Positions 21,671 through 28,160 of a stretch of DNA of 28,174 nt are shown here, piece after piece (position 1 is the first letter of the stretch; each line of letters starts with the position of its first letter). The notes under the pieces are model-generated. The model was not told the origin of the DNA and searched no databases. It was given only the letters and a program-made list of their open reading frames with translations. The DNA comes from a virus, in the IMG/VR virus record IMGVR_UViG_3300042691_002536, positions 1 to 28,174 of that record; one strand, written 5' to 3'. A program made the position numbers and the translations under genes.

Positions 21671-21690
21671 AGAGTGTATATTACACTCTA
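21670..21690. repeat. 8-bp inverted repeat over the primase -10 and start codon
   Basis: TAGAGTGT-ATATT-ACACTCTA, perfect 8-bp arms. The -10 element fills the centre and the ATG touches the left arm. It is placed like an operator. The right arm also encodes the last codons of the upstream gene. Confidence 0.5.
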
Positions 21691-21706
21691 ATTAGTATTT
21701 TGTCAA
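21678..21706 (-). promoter_or_regulatory. sigma70-type promoter of the primase/helicase operon
   Basis: Minus strand perfect -35 TTGACA (21706-21701), 17-bp spacer, -10 TAATAT (21683-21678). The predicted start is 21671-21670, at the primase ATG. It overlaps the end of the upstream structural-type gene, so early and late units overlap. Confidence 0.8.
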
Positions 21707-22478
21707 GTGTTCCAGCGTTGCTTGGACTATCTGCACGAAGGGTTCTTAGCCAACGAACACCGCCATAGTAGTTGTATGGATCAATGCCAGTGTAGCCTGC
21801 TAGGTCTAGATTGGCAGTGGTGTAGTCCTGTGGTTTGAGATTAGCCCATAAAGTTGAGCCTGTCACTACTTCATCAAGTGTGCCTTGCACAATGACACGG
21901 CCCGAGTAGTTGCTGGCATACAATGCCACAGTGAACAAGGTGGTGTCTTTGCGATAGAAACTTGGACCGTTTACTGCGGAACTCACATACCGTCCGTCAA
22001 CCAGTGTCCAGTTGTCAATTTCGATGGTGGTTCTATTGGTAGGCACCACAGCGTCTTTGACTTCCACATCAAACACAGCCTGTTGAGCACGATTCCAGGT
22101 CAATGCTGTTTCTAGTCCGTTGCCATCAACAAAAGTAGCACCAAGTTGGTAAATGCCTGAGGGCAAGGTCATTAGGTCTCTAGCATACACAGTTAAACGT
22201 GCTTGACCATTTTCTGCCACAGTTGCCATTGCCCTACGTCGGAAAATTGTAGTGCCGGTCATTCGGTCCCACATGGTCAAGGTCAGTTCTCTGTTGAGTA
22301 GACTCACGGGTCTGCGATCGCTTCCGGATACTGTGATGTCAAGTAGATTGTCCACACCCTTGAACCAAATAACTCTACGATCAGTGTAGGATGCTACATG
22401 TCTGGTGAGGCTGGGACCGTTGCCGGCACCAGCGTAGTTTAGGTTTGCTGTGGGTATGCTTGAGTTCAAATTTGCCAT
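21681..22478 (-). CDS. Probable virion protein (beta-rich, baseplate/tail type)
   Basis: 265 aa, beta-rich throughout: RRVIWFKGVDNLLDITVSGSDRRPVSLLNRELTLTMWDRMTGTTIFRRRA, then TLPSGIYQLGATFVDGNGLETALTW. The pattern of strands with a 'L-V-D-N-x-P-Y-S-L' type turn recalls immunoglobulin-like N-terminal domains of upper baseplate or fibre-attachment proteins. The second half has NWTLVDGRYVSSAVNGPSFYRKDTTLFTVALYASNYSGRVIVQGTLD, a jelly-roll-like repeat. It carries its own late box 6 nt before the ATG and no ribosome site. A structural role is inferred from composition and late expression. Confidence 0.6.
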   Translation of the reverse strand: MANLNSSIPTANLNYAGAGNGPSLTRHVASYTDRRVIWFKGVDNLLDITVSGSDRRPVSLLNRELTLTMWDRMTGTTIFRRRAMATVAENGQARLTVYARDLMTLPSGIYQLGATFVDGNGLETALTWNRAQQAVFDVEVKDAVVPTNRTTIEIDNWTLVDGRYVSSAVNGPSFYRKDTTLFTVALYASNYSGRVIVQGTLDEVVTGSTLWANLKPQDYTTANLDLAGYTGIDPYNYYGGVRWLRTLRADSPSNAGTLDKILIRV

Positions 22479-22484
22479 GGTGGT

Positions 22485-22492
22485 TTATTTAG
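22485..22492 (-). promoter_or_regulatory. Late promoter-like box directly before the virion protein gene
   Basis: Minus strand CTAAATAA within GCGCTAAATAAACC. Only 6 nt separate it from ATG 22478, so the predicted start is the ATG itself. Confidence 0.55.
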
Positions 22493-22517
22493 CGCGAAAC
22501 CCGAGTCATTTAAGAGA

Positions 22518-22525
22518 CTAAATAT
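22518..22525 (+). promoter_or_regulatory. Late promoter-like box of the plus-strand gene
   Basis: Plus strand CTAAATAT, 9 nt before ATG 22535, with no Shine-Dalgarno between. It mirrors the divergent minus-strand box 26 bp away. Confidence 0.5.
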
Positions 22526-22534
22526 CCTTGCATT

Positions 22535-22909
22535 ATGGATAGCAAAGCAAAAGAATTCCTCGAAAAATTCCCGTTTATGTGCTTGGTCCGCTACAGCGAT
22601 CGCGAACTGGTTGGTATTATCCAAAACAGTGATCAACATGTAGTGACCATGTATGTCTACAACTATTTGCGAGACGAAACAGATAAACTGGCCTTTATTG
22701 AGGCCGGTGAAGAATGGTGGTGGGGGTCAAATCGTGTGTTGCCCATCAACATTGTGCTCAAAGAAAACATGCGACGTTTTGCTTACGCACTACACACATA
22801 TTCTACCAAAGACTTTGAAATGATCTACGGGCAAATGACCAGCCTTACCAATGTCATTACTAAACGCACAAAACGTCGTCAAATCAGCCTAATTAGAAAA
22901 CTGGATTAA
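22535..22909 (+). CDS. Plus-strand conserved-looking phage protein
   Basis: 124 aa: FPFMCLVRYSDRELVGIIQNSDQHVVTMYVYNYL, then EEWWWGSNRVLPINIVLKENMRRFAYALHTYSTKDFEMIYGQMTSL and a basic C-terminus ITKRTKRRQISLIRKLD. The Y-x-D-x-E-x-x-G-I-x-Q-N-S-D segment and the W-W-W-x-S-N-R motif look like a conserved small beta domain known from aquatic T4-like phages without a function. It is divergent from the virion protein gene and converges with the DnaE-like gene (4-nt overlap). Confidence 0.7.
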   Translation: MDSKAKEFLEKFPFMCLVRYSDRELVGIIQNSDQHVVTMYVYNYLRDETDKLAFIEAGEEWWWGSNRVLPINIVLKENMRRFAYALHTYSTKDFEMIYGQMTSLTNVITKRTKRRQISLIRKLD

Positions 22910-23496
22910 CTGTAGCCGTAACTGATTTGTTCACAGATCAGATTCATCTGTGCTACTATGGCCACTGCATAGGCTGTTCCGTGGCTCTTCTTAAAGTAGT
23001 ATTCGTCACCCACAGGCTTGACCCAAACTTCACGCATGACGCGATCCCAAGACTGCCCTACTAGGTAACGTTTGGCCGGTCTAATCATGGCTAGAACAGC
23101 GGCCAACTGTTCAATGCAGGTTGGCTTCATGGTGCGTAAAATGTCACTGTGATTGCCTACATGAAATAGCAAACTGGTAAAGTCTGGTTGCTCTAATAGA
23201 TCCCACAAGGGCTCTTGCTGAGCCAACTGCTCCAGATGTTCTTTGTTTTTGACCTGCTGATAAAGGCCCACGTTCAGTAGGTCAACTTTGAAGAATCCTG
23301 TTTGCTCAGCCTGCTGATAATCAATGTCACACCAGCCAGTGAAAGGATTAACCGGCACAGGATGAAAGTAAACTCCTGTCTTGTGCTTTTGCATTTCTCT
23401 GTTGGTGCCCATTTGCATGGCAGGGACTCCAGGGATCAACTTTAACAGTTGTTCTCTGTCAGCAAAGTCAACATCAACGTCAGGTCGTTTGATCAT
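22906..23496 (-). CDS. Condensed DNA polymerase III alpha (DnaE)-like protein
   Basis: 196 aa, against about 1160 for bacterial DnaE. PDVDVDF (5-11) matches the PDFDVDF palm motif holding catalytic D401/D403 of E. coli. GFFKVDLLNVGLYQ (67-80) matches the F-x-K-x-D-F-L-G-L block with the third aspartate. IEQLAAVLAMIRPAK (128-142) and FKKSHGTAYAVAIVAQM (168-184) match later DnaE blocks (A-L-x-R-P-G and N-K-S-H-A-A-A-Y-A). The order is kept but the thumb, most fingers, PHP and beta-binding regions are gone. Relatives occur in aquatic T4-like phages. It is last in the uvsW operon, coupled by an ATGA overlap. A regulatory or host-replisome-directed role is more likely than full polymerase activity. 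Confidence 0.75.
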   Translation of the reverse strand: MIKRPDVDVDFADREQLLKLIPGVPAMQMGTNREMQKHKTGVYFHPVPVNPFTGWCDIDYQQAEQTGFFKVDLLNVGLYQQVKNKEHLEQLAQQEPLWDLLEQPDFTSLLFHVGNHSDILRTMKPTCIEQLAAVLAMIRPAKRYLVGQSWDRVMREVWVKPVGDEYYFKKSHGTAYAVAIVAQMNLICEQISYGYS

Positions 23497-23654
23497 TTCT
23501 TCAACTTCTCTTTAAGAATTTCAATGAGTTCTTCCTGCTGGCGTTTTAATTCCAACATTTCTTGGTGCAAGGTAGAAATCTTTTCATCAAATTTACTGAT
23601 TCGACGTTCTAAAGATGCCACCACGCGATCTGCTACAGCAGACTGTTGATCCAC
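23493..23654 (-). CDS. Short coiled-coil protein
   Basis: 53 aa from GTG 23654, chosen because GAGGA lies 6 nt upstream. An ATG at 23696 would add 14 residues but has AGGAG 13 nt away and a 64-nt overlap with the zinc-finger gene. The body (VVASLERRISKFDEKISTLHQEMLELKRQQEELIEILKEKLKK) is an uninterrupted heptad coiled coil. It overlaps the DnaE-like gene by 4 nt (ATGA), so it may dimerise and act with that protein. No function is known. Confidence 0.6.
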   Translation of the reverse strand: MDQQSAVADRVVASLERRISKFDEKISTLHQEMLELKRQQEELIEILKEKLKK

Positions 23655-24304
23655 TGAACTTCCTCGGGATGACGCTTTATCTTTTTTATCCACCATTCTG
23701 TGTCTATGCTCCTGGCAATTGTGTCCAACTGTCCTGGTTCCATCCTTTCCAGTAAGTGCTGTGCTTTAGTAGATGAATACAATATCCACGGACTTATTCT
23801 ACCCATGACTATCATGTTCATCAACGCCACAGGTGCAATCTTACTAAAAAATTCTTCCCAGGGTGTGTTAGATCTTTCGCTCCATTCTTTTATAGTTAGT
23901 AACGTGCGCTCGGCCGCTCGTTCCGCTGTTTCCCTCTTGCTGGATTCCTGGATGTATAATGCGTAGGTTCCAGGCTTTTGCCAGTCAGCGATTCTAACGT
24001 TCATCTTAAACAACCACTGTATAAAACGATCTGAATTAACAGGTTTAAGTTCTATTAGGTAGTTGGCAAACTTGACAAAAGACAAGTAGTCGGGGCTACG
24101 AATAAAGTCTTCTAGAGTGCGCGGCTTTTTAGCGTGTGGACTCACATGCTTCATAAAGTCCAACCACACTTGAAAAGCAATGCGGCTAGGTGGCTCTTCC
24201 GACTCCATCCATCTACGTTTCTTTTCGCACATATGGCTGGCCAATGTGCGCTCTCTGGTAAATGAACGGTTACACCACCGACATTGATATCCTGTGTCAG
24301 ACAT
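23633..24304 (-). CDS. Zinc-finger protein conserved in aquatic T4-like phages
   Basis: 223 aa. An N-terminal finger C-x2-C-x12-H-x-C (QCRWCNRSFTRERTLASHMC) opens the protein, followed by EKKRRWMESEE and a helical body (FQVWLDFMKHVSPHAKKPRTLEDFIRSPDYLSFVKFANYLIEL). GRISPWILYSSTKAQHLLERM is a recognisable block. I recall this family from cyanophage-like genomes as unnamed; a DNA- or protein-binding adaptor for replication or late transcription is inferred from its operon. The start overlaps the preceding stop by 1 nt (TAATG). Confidence 0.75.
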   Translation of the reverse strand: MSDTGYQCRWCNRSFTRERTLASHMCEKKRRWMESEEPPSRIAFQVWLDFMKHVSPHAKKPRTLEDFIRSPDYLSFVKFANYLIELKPVNSDRFIQWLFKMNVRIADWQKPGTYALYIQESSKRETAERAAERTLLTIKEWSERSNTPWEEFFSKIAPVALMNMIVMGRISPWILYSSTKAQHLLERMEPGQLDTIARSIDTEWWIKKIKRHPEEVQWINSLL

Positions 24305-24795
24305 TATTTAAACAGGTCCTTGATCTTTTTATCTGCTACGTTCATGGCCTCTGCGGCTTCCTTTAACGTATCGCCGTCATTGATGGCCTTAAACAATTCA
24401 ATTTCTTCCTCACCAAGATGCGGGAACAATTCAATTAACCACTCAGTTATTCTGTCTTTCTTTTGGCCTCTGGGCGGCACAAACTCGTGCCTGAGTTTTT
24501 GTCCTAGCCCTACCAAGGACAATACCTGCCAACGCAGTTCTTCGTGTGCAGATGTAGTGGCCACAAAATCAATGTTGCAAAGATCATTGACCATTAGCAA
24601 ATAGTGTTCTTGAATGTCTCTGCTACCTTGAACTTGGCTGGCCCAACGCTGTGCCATAAAGAGATTTAACGCACGGATGTCTTCGTCACCCAATGAGTTA
24701 TAGAAGTTTTTCTTGCGTAGGTCGACCGCAGTCATAACCTGGTCAATAGGTAACTGATGCTTGGCACTAGCAGTTTCTTTTTTCTTGGTAGCCAT
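24304..24795 (-). CDS. Probable clamp-loader small subunit (gp62-like)
   Basis: 163 aa. ALNLFMAQRWASQVQGSRDIQEHYLLMVNDLCNIDF resembles the central block of T4-like gp62 (F-x-x-x-R-x-x-S ... N-x-L-x-x-L-D). It is followed by ELRWQVLSLVGLGQKLRHEFVPPRGQKK, comparable to the basic P-R-G-K-R loop, and a C-terminal helical LKEAAEAMNVADKKIKDLF like the final gp62 helices. gp62 bridges gp44 to load the sliding clamp. Similarity is weak and judged by eye, so this is a candidate call. The location in the uvsW replication operon supports it. Confidence 0.45.
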   Translation of the reverse strand: MATKKKETASAKHQLPIDQVMTAVDLRKKNFYNSLGDEDIRALNLFMAQRWASQVQGSRDIQEHYLLMVNDLCNIDFVATTSAHEELRWQVLSLVGLGQKLRHEFVPPRGQKKDRITEWLIELFPHLGEEEIELFKAINDGDTLKEAAEAMNVADKKIKDLFK

Positions 24796-24804
24796 GTGTG
24801 TATT

Positions 24805-25311
24805 TTAAAACCAAATCTTGTTTAGATCAAGAACTTCTGGCACTTTATTTGCTTCTTTTAAGAAAAAAGCACAGGCCGGATCCTCACCTGGCATGAGTGG
24901 CACAGCCAAGATATGGCCAAATTTGAGTTTGGGCACATACCATTTGACTTCTTGATAGATGTTGACGATCTCAACTGTGTGCCACTCTGGCTTGTAGCCT
25001 GTGATGGGATTAAAGACAAAAGTGCTGAAGCCACGATCGTTGAGACTCATGATATTGATCACTTCAGGATCACCGTGATCAGGTTCCCCAATCACCAATG
25101 ACCAATCCAAAGGCATCTTGACTTCTCTGTTGCCAATACGCAACACAGCCGCTGGACATGAAAAACTTTCAAGGAATACCAGCGGCACAAACATGTAGTC
25201 TACTTCCTGTGGGTTGGAATAGTCCAACACACCATAGCGGAGATCTTCATCAATCTCATTGGGTAGCCGATCCAAATCATAGGCCACGTTGTCAACTGTC
25301 AATATATTCAT
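24805..25311 (-). CDS. Conserved phage protein next to uvsW, unknown function
   Basis: 168 aa. NILTVDNVAYDLDRLPNEIDEDLRYGVLDYSNPQEVDYMFVPLVFLESFSCPAAVLRIGNREVKMPLDWSLVIGEPDHGDPEVINIMSLNDRGFSTFVFNPITGYKPEWHTVEIVNIYQEVKWYVPKL: a beta-rich single-domain protein. The blocks D-W-S-x-V-x-G-x-P-D, S-L-N-D-R-G-F and F-N-P-x-x-x-x-x-P are familiar from aquatic T4-like phages, where it lies beside uvsW and has no known role. The start is coupled to uvsW by an ATGA overlap. Confidence 0.7.
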   Translation of the reverse strand: MNILTVDNVAYDLDRLPNEIDEDLRYGVLDYSNPQEVDYMFVPLVFLESFSCPAAVLRIGNREVKMPLDWSLVIGEPDHGDPEVINIMSLNDRGFSTFVFNPITGYKPEWHTVEIVNIYQEVKWYVPKLKFGHILAVPLMPGEDPACAFFLKEANKVPEVLDLNKIWF

Positions 25312-26765
25312 CGATATTTCACTTTCTGTGTTTCGTAAGGGTAGTTGGCTTCGTCATAGAATTTTTTACGTTTGGTCAAATGTCGCTTGGCAAACTTTGC
25401 AGTAGATGTTACATCCCAGATCTGCACAAAGTCTTTGTCCTGCGCTTTGCGAATACCACGGCCAATACTTTGAATGACTCTAACAAAACTCTTGCCTGGC
25501 TCGACCAGGACTAGGTTAAAAATGCGTGGAATGTTAATGCCCACGGCGGCCACGCCATAGGTGGCCACAATGATCTTACTGTCGGCAGTGGCCACTTCGT
25601 CGTATTCTTCTTTGCGGTCTTTGCTTTTCATTGCACCTGATACAAACACTGAATCAGGCATACGCTCTACCAACATTTCTCCACACTTGACTCGGTCTAC
25701 CAATACCAAGGTGTTGCCTGTGTCGGCAATGGCCAGTAATGTAGCGGCCAGTGTGTCCAACCTAGTGGTGTTGGTGGTAAGATATGTAAGTTCCTCTTGA
25801 TAGGTATTGTAACTCACCGCATCATCAAACTGTAGCACCTTGACATGGCAGTTGCTGAGCACACCTAGGTCCTGCAGTTCGCTGGCCTGTAGCCTGTGTA
25901 ACACTTCGCCAAGGCTGGCAATGAGACTGATGTATTCGTGTTCTTCTTTGGGAACAGTTCCTGTGAGTCCCCAACGCAATGGAACCTGTGCAAAAATACC
26001 AGTAAGAAGTTGACGTAGCACATCAGCCTTGGCCATGTGAACTTCGTCAACAATCACTGCCACCAAGTTATCTGTGAGTGCGTCAGGGCCTACAGCACTG
26101 GCACCATCTTTGAATCGTTTGAGTAAACTGTTGATGCTTTGCCATGTGGCAATGGTATGCGTGTGTCCTAGATCCTTTTCATCACCAAAGTATACACCAA
26201 CATCAAGACCAAGGTTAACATAGTCTGCCTGCGTTTGCTTGACTAGATCCTTGTTGGGCACAATAACAAGAGTGCGACCATAGGGCTCGCAAAACTTGCT
26301 CATGCCTGCTGTGATCAATGTCTTGCCAGCACCTGTGGCAATTTCCTGCACACCCTGTGGTGTAGCAAAAAAACGATTGATACACTCAACTTGGTAGTCA
26401 CGCAACACAATGGGTTGGCCTTCTGCAGGATGCCCTTTCGGCCATACTGTGTCAGCAAAGGTGTCCTCGGTAACTTCAGGAAATCGGAAGTCATGAGGTG
26501 TTCTTTGATCAACAATTTCAATCTGCCATCCTTCTTCGTCCAATATGGGTAGCACACGATCCAACAAGTTTAGATAAGTGCCACCAGCAGTGGTAAAGAA
26601 GCCAACCTTACCATCCCAACGTCCTAGGCGATATGCTGGCACGTGGTATGCATAAGGTAGCAGATACTTTAGTTTTGATTCACAGCGACGTCTAGTGCTG
26701 GCATCAAGGTCATGGAACTTGACGTTGACTTCATCGCGGATTTCTAGTTTACAGATTCCTGGCAT
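25308..26765 (-). CDS. uvsW: UvsW recombination/branch-migration DNA helicase
   Basis: 485 aa, near the T4 UvsW length. The N-terminal domain (LKYLLPYAYHVPAYRLGRWDGKVGFF) is the small DNA-binding domain of this family. SF2 core: LRDYQVECIN (Q-motif region), ATGAGKT (Walker A, 145-149), VDEVHMAK (DExH, 240-243), GLTGT (motif III), then VATYGVAAVGINIPR and QSIGRGIRK (motifs V and VI). It unwinds R-loops and migrates junctions, switching replication from origin- to recombination-dependent modes. First gene of its operon. The ATG is 7 nt below a sigma70 -10 and has no Shine-Dalgarno, so a leaderless mRNA is likely. Confidence 0.95.
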   Translation of the reverse strand: MPGICKLEIRDEVNVKFHDLDASTRRRCESKLKYLLPYAYHVPAYRLGRWDGKVGFFTTAGGTYLNLLDRVLPILDEEGWQIEIVDQRTPHDFRFPEVTEDTFADTVWPKGHPAEGQPIVLRDYQVECINRFFATPQGVQEIATGAGKTLITAGMSKFCEPYGRTLVIVPNKDLVKQTQADYVNLGLDVGVYFGDEKDLGHTHTIATWQSINSLLKRFKDGASAVGPDALTDNLVAVIVDEVHMAKADVLRQLLTGIFAQVPLRWGLTGTVPKEEHEYISLIASLGEVLHRLQASELQDLGVLSNCHVKVLQFDDAVSYNTYQEELTYLTTNTTRLDTLAATLLAIADTGNTLVLVDRVKCGEMLVERMPDSVFVSGAMKSKDRKEEYDEVATADSKIIVATYGVAAVGINIPRIFNLVLVEPGKSFVRVIQSIGRGIRKAQDKDFVQIWDVTSTAKFAKRHLTKRKKFYDEANYPYETQKVKYR

Positions 26766-26772
26766 AGTAGAT

Positions 26773-26801
26773 ATAATAACATAACCCTTGCCAAAAGTCT
26801 A
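26773..26801 (-). promoter_or_regulatory. sigma70-type promoter of the uvsW operon
   Basis: Minus strand -35 TAGACT (26801-26796), 17-bp spacer, -10 TATTAT (26778-26773). The start is predicted at 26766-26765, the uvsW ATG. The 10-mer GACTTTTGGC running from the -35 into the spacer is shared exactly with the AAA+ ATPase promoter. Confidence 0.7.
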
Positions 26802-26906
26802 AGACTTATCTCGCCAAAGACACAAAAAAAACATTATAAAGGAAGAGGTATAGATACTTAGTGCTAGACCGTGGTTTTTTTGGACAACCTCGCCAAGATA
26901 TTTTAG

Positions 26907-26936
26907 CCAAAAAGAAAGGGCCCTTTCGAGCCCCTT
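26907..26936 (-). terminator. Intrinsic terminator after the AAA+ ATPase gene
   Basis: Minus strand AAGGGGCT / GGCCCTTT stem with two G-U pairs and loop CGAAAG (26936-26915), followed by CTTTTTGG. It lies about 55 nt below the ATPase stop. The rest of 26766-26989 holds the uvsW promoter; no gene was found there. Confidence 0.65.
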
Positions 26937-26989
26937 CCCCACCTGCCCCTTCCCACGCGACTAGTCAGCGGGCCGGTGTAACCGGTAAC

Positions 26990-28045
26990 TTACTCGCCAC
27001 GCTTCATAACAGTGGTCTCAGCAAGTCGCTTCCACTTGTCGCCAGCACCTGTCATCTTCTTCAAGTCCGCAATCTTGATCACGGTGCGAAGGCTGAGTTC
27101 ACGGAGTTTGTCTTTGTTGCCATCAACGAACTCAAAAATCTCTTGCTTCTCAGCGTCGCTGAAGTCATAGTGGTCCAGCATACCGTCTGTCATGATCTGC
27201 TTGATGCGAAGCATCTTGTCACGAGTGGTATCCAGAGTCAGATCCAAGTAGTGGCAACGGCTTTCCAATGCACCCAAGTGATCCTTCAACTTAGCACTCT
27301 TGACATGCTCAAACTTGATGTTGGTGATGAAGATTGCACTACCTTTGAACTCGAAGCGATCAGGCACACCTTCCGAACGCAACATGCGGCTGTCAGTGTT
27401 CCAGCAGATGGTGCGCTTCTTGGAACTGTCCAAAGCCGCCTTGAGAATGTTCAGCGACAAGTCATCAAGCAGAACGCTGTCGCAGTCGTCAAACACCAGC
27501 ACATTGCCAGCGTCAGCATAATTGTAGAGTTTGCAGTAGAGACCAATGGCACTCATCGCACCTTTGACCACTTCGTAGCGAGGACGCTTGCCGCCAATCT
27601 TGTCAAACATAGCGGCCTTGTCCAGCACTCGCTCAACACCATACGACTTGCCAACTCCAGGAGGGCCAACAACAATCATGGCACGAACGGAACCATCCAC
27701 AGCACCTTCCGTCATTTCTTCCAAGATGTCAAAACGTTCACGGATGCGCTCAATGGCTTGTTCGTCAGTTTCTTGCACTTTGACTTCCTTTCGTTTGGGA
27801 GAGTTGGTGTTGCTTTCAATGCTGGAGGTAGCACAGTCAGCGGCGCTGGCTGGCTCGACATCGCGCATGGAATTGACTTTGATGCGAACTTCGCGGCCTG
27901 CGAACTCGCCAAGGCTTTCGTCGGCAAGAACGGTAACATAGCCGCCTTTGGTGCCTTCTTTGAAGTCAGCAATCAGTTGGAACGTTTGATTGCTGATGTT
28001 GAAATTACGGTAAGAACCGCGTTTGATGGTGATGTATGCTGACAT
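26990..28045 (-). CDS. AAA+ ATPase of unknown role
   Basis: 351 aa. The N-terminal 60 residues (AYITIKRGSYRNFNISNQTFQLIADF, GREVRIKVNSM) form a small beta domain, followed by a charged disordered linker. The AAA+ core has Walker A GPPGVGKS (127-134), Walker B NVLVFDDCDSVLL (181-193), sensor-1-like SAIFITNIKF, and an arginine-rich ESRCHYLDLTLDT. The C-terminal helical part ends KIADLKKMTGAGDKWKRLAETTVMKRGE. Related single-domain ATPases occur in many large phages without assigned function; roles in packaging, replication remodelling or protein unfolding are possible. It is monocistronic with its own sigma70 promoter and terminator. GGAG lies 7-8 nt before the ATG. Confidence 0.85.
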   Translation of the reverse strand: MSAYITIKRGSYRNFNISNQTFQLIADFKEGTKGGYVTVLADESLGEFAGREVRIKVNSMRDVEPASAADCATSSIESNTNSPKRKEVKVQETDEQAIERIRERFDILEEMTEGAVDGSVRAMIVVGPPGVGKSYGVERVLDKAAMFDKIGGKRPRYEVVKGAMSAIGLYCKLYNYADAGNVLVFDDCDSVLLDDLSLNILKAALDSSKKRTICWNTDSRMLRSEGVPDRFEFKGSAIFITNIKFEHVKSAKLKDHLGALESRCHYLDLTLDTTRDKMLRIKQIMTDGMLDHYDFSDAEKQEIFEFVDGNKDKLRELSLRTVIKIADLKKMTGAGDKWKRLAETTVMKRGE

Positions 28046-28089
28046 AGTTTACTCCGTTTCGCGTGGGTTGAACATCTACTACAATATCT

Positions 28090-28118
28090 ATTATGCACTC
28101 ACTGGAGCCAAAAGTCAA
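28090..28118 (-). promoter_or_regulatory. sigma70-type promoter of the AAA+ ATPase gene
   Basis: Minus strand -35 TTGACT (28118-28113), 17-bp spacer, -10 CATAAT (28095-28090). Leader about 38 nt with GGAG. It shares GACTTTTGGC with the uvsW promoter. Confidence 0.75.
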
Positions 28119-28134
28119 CCGTTTTTTGACGGTT
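28117..28134 (-). terminator. Small terminator-like hairpin before the ATPase promoter
   Basis: AACCGT / ACGGTT, 6-bp stem, 6-nt loop, with GACTTTT after it on the minus strand and TTTAG on the plus strand. It overlaps the first bases of the -35. It probably ends the unit beyond the right edge. Confidence 0.5.
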
Positions 28135-28142
28135 TTTAGCGG

Positions 28143-28160
28143 TGTTGCATTTCTGCAACA
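28143..28160. repeat. Inverted repeat with GAAA tetraloop
   Basis: TGTTGCA-TTTC-TGCAACA: perfect 7-bp arms. As minus-strand RNA the loop is GAAA, a GNRA tetraloop. It sits near the right edge upstream of the terminator hairpin, perhaps in the 3' end of an off-window transcript. Confidence 0.5.

Noticed and set aside
26861-28042. 393-codon plus-strand open frame opposite the AAA+ ATPase
   Set aside because: The minus-strand frame has clear Walker A and B motifs, a ribosome site and a promoter. The plus frame has no recognisable domain and is an antisense shadow.
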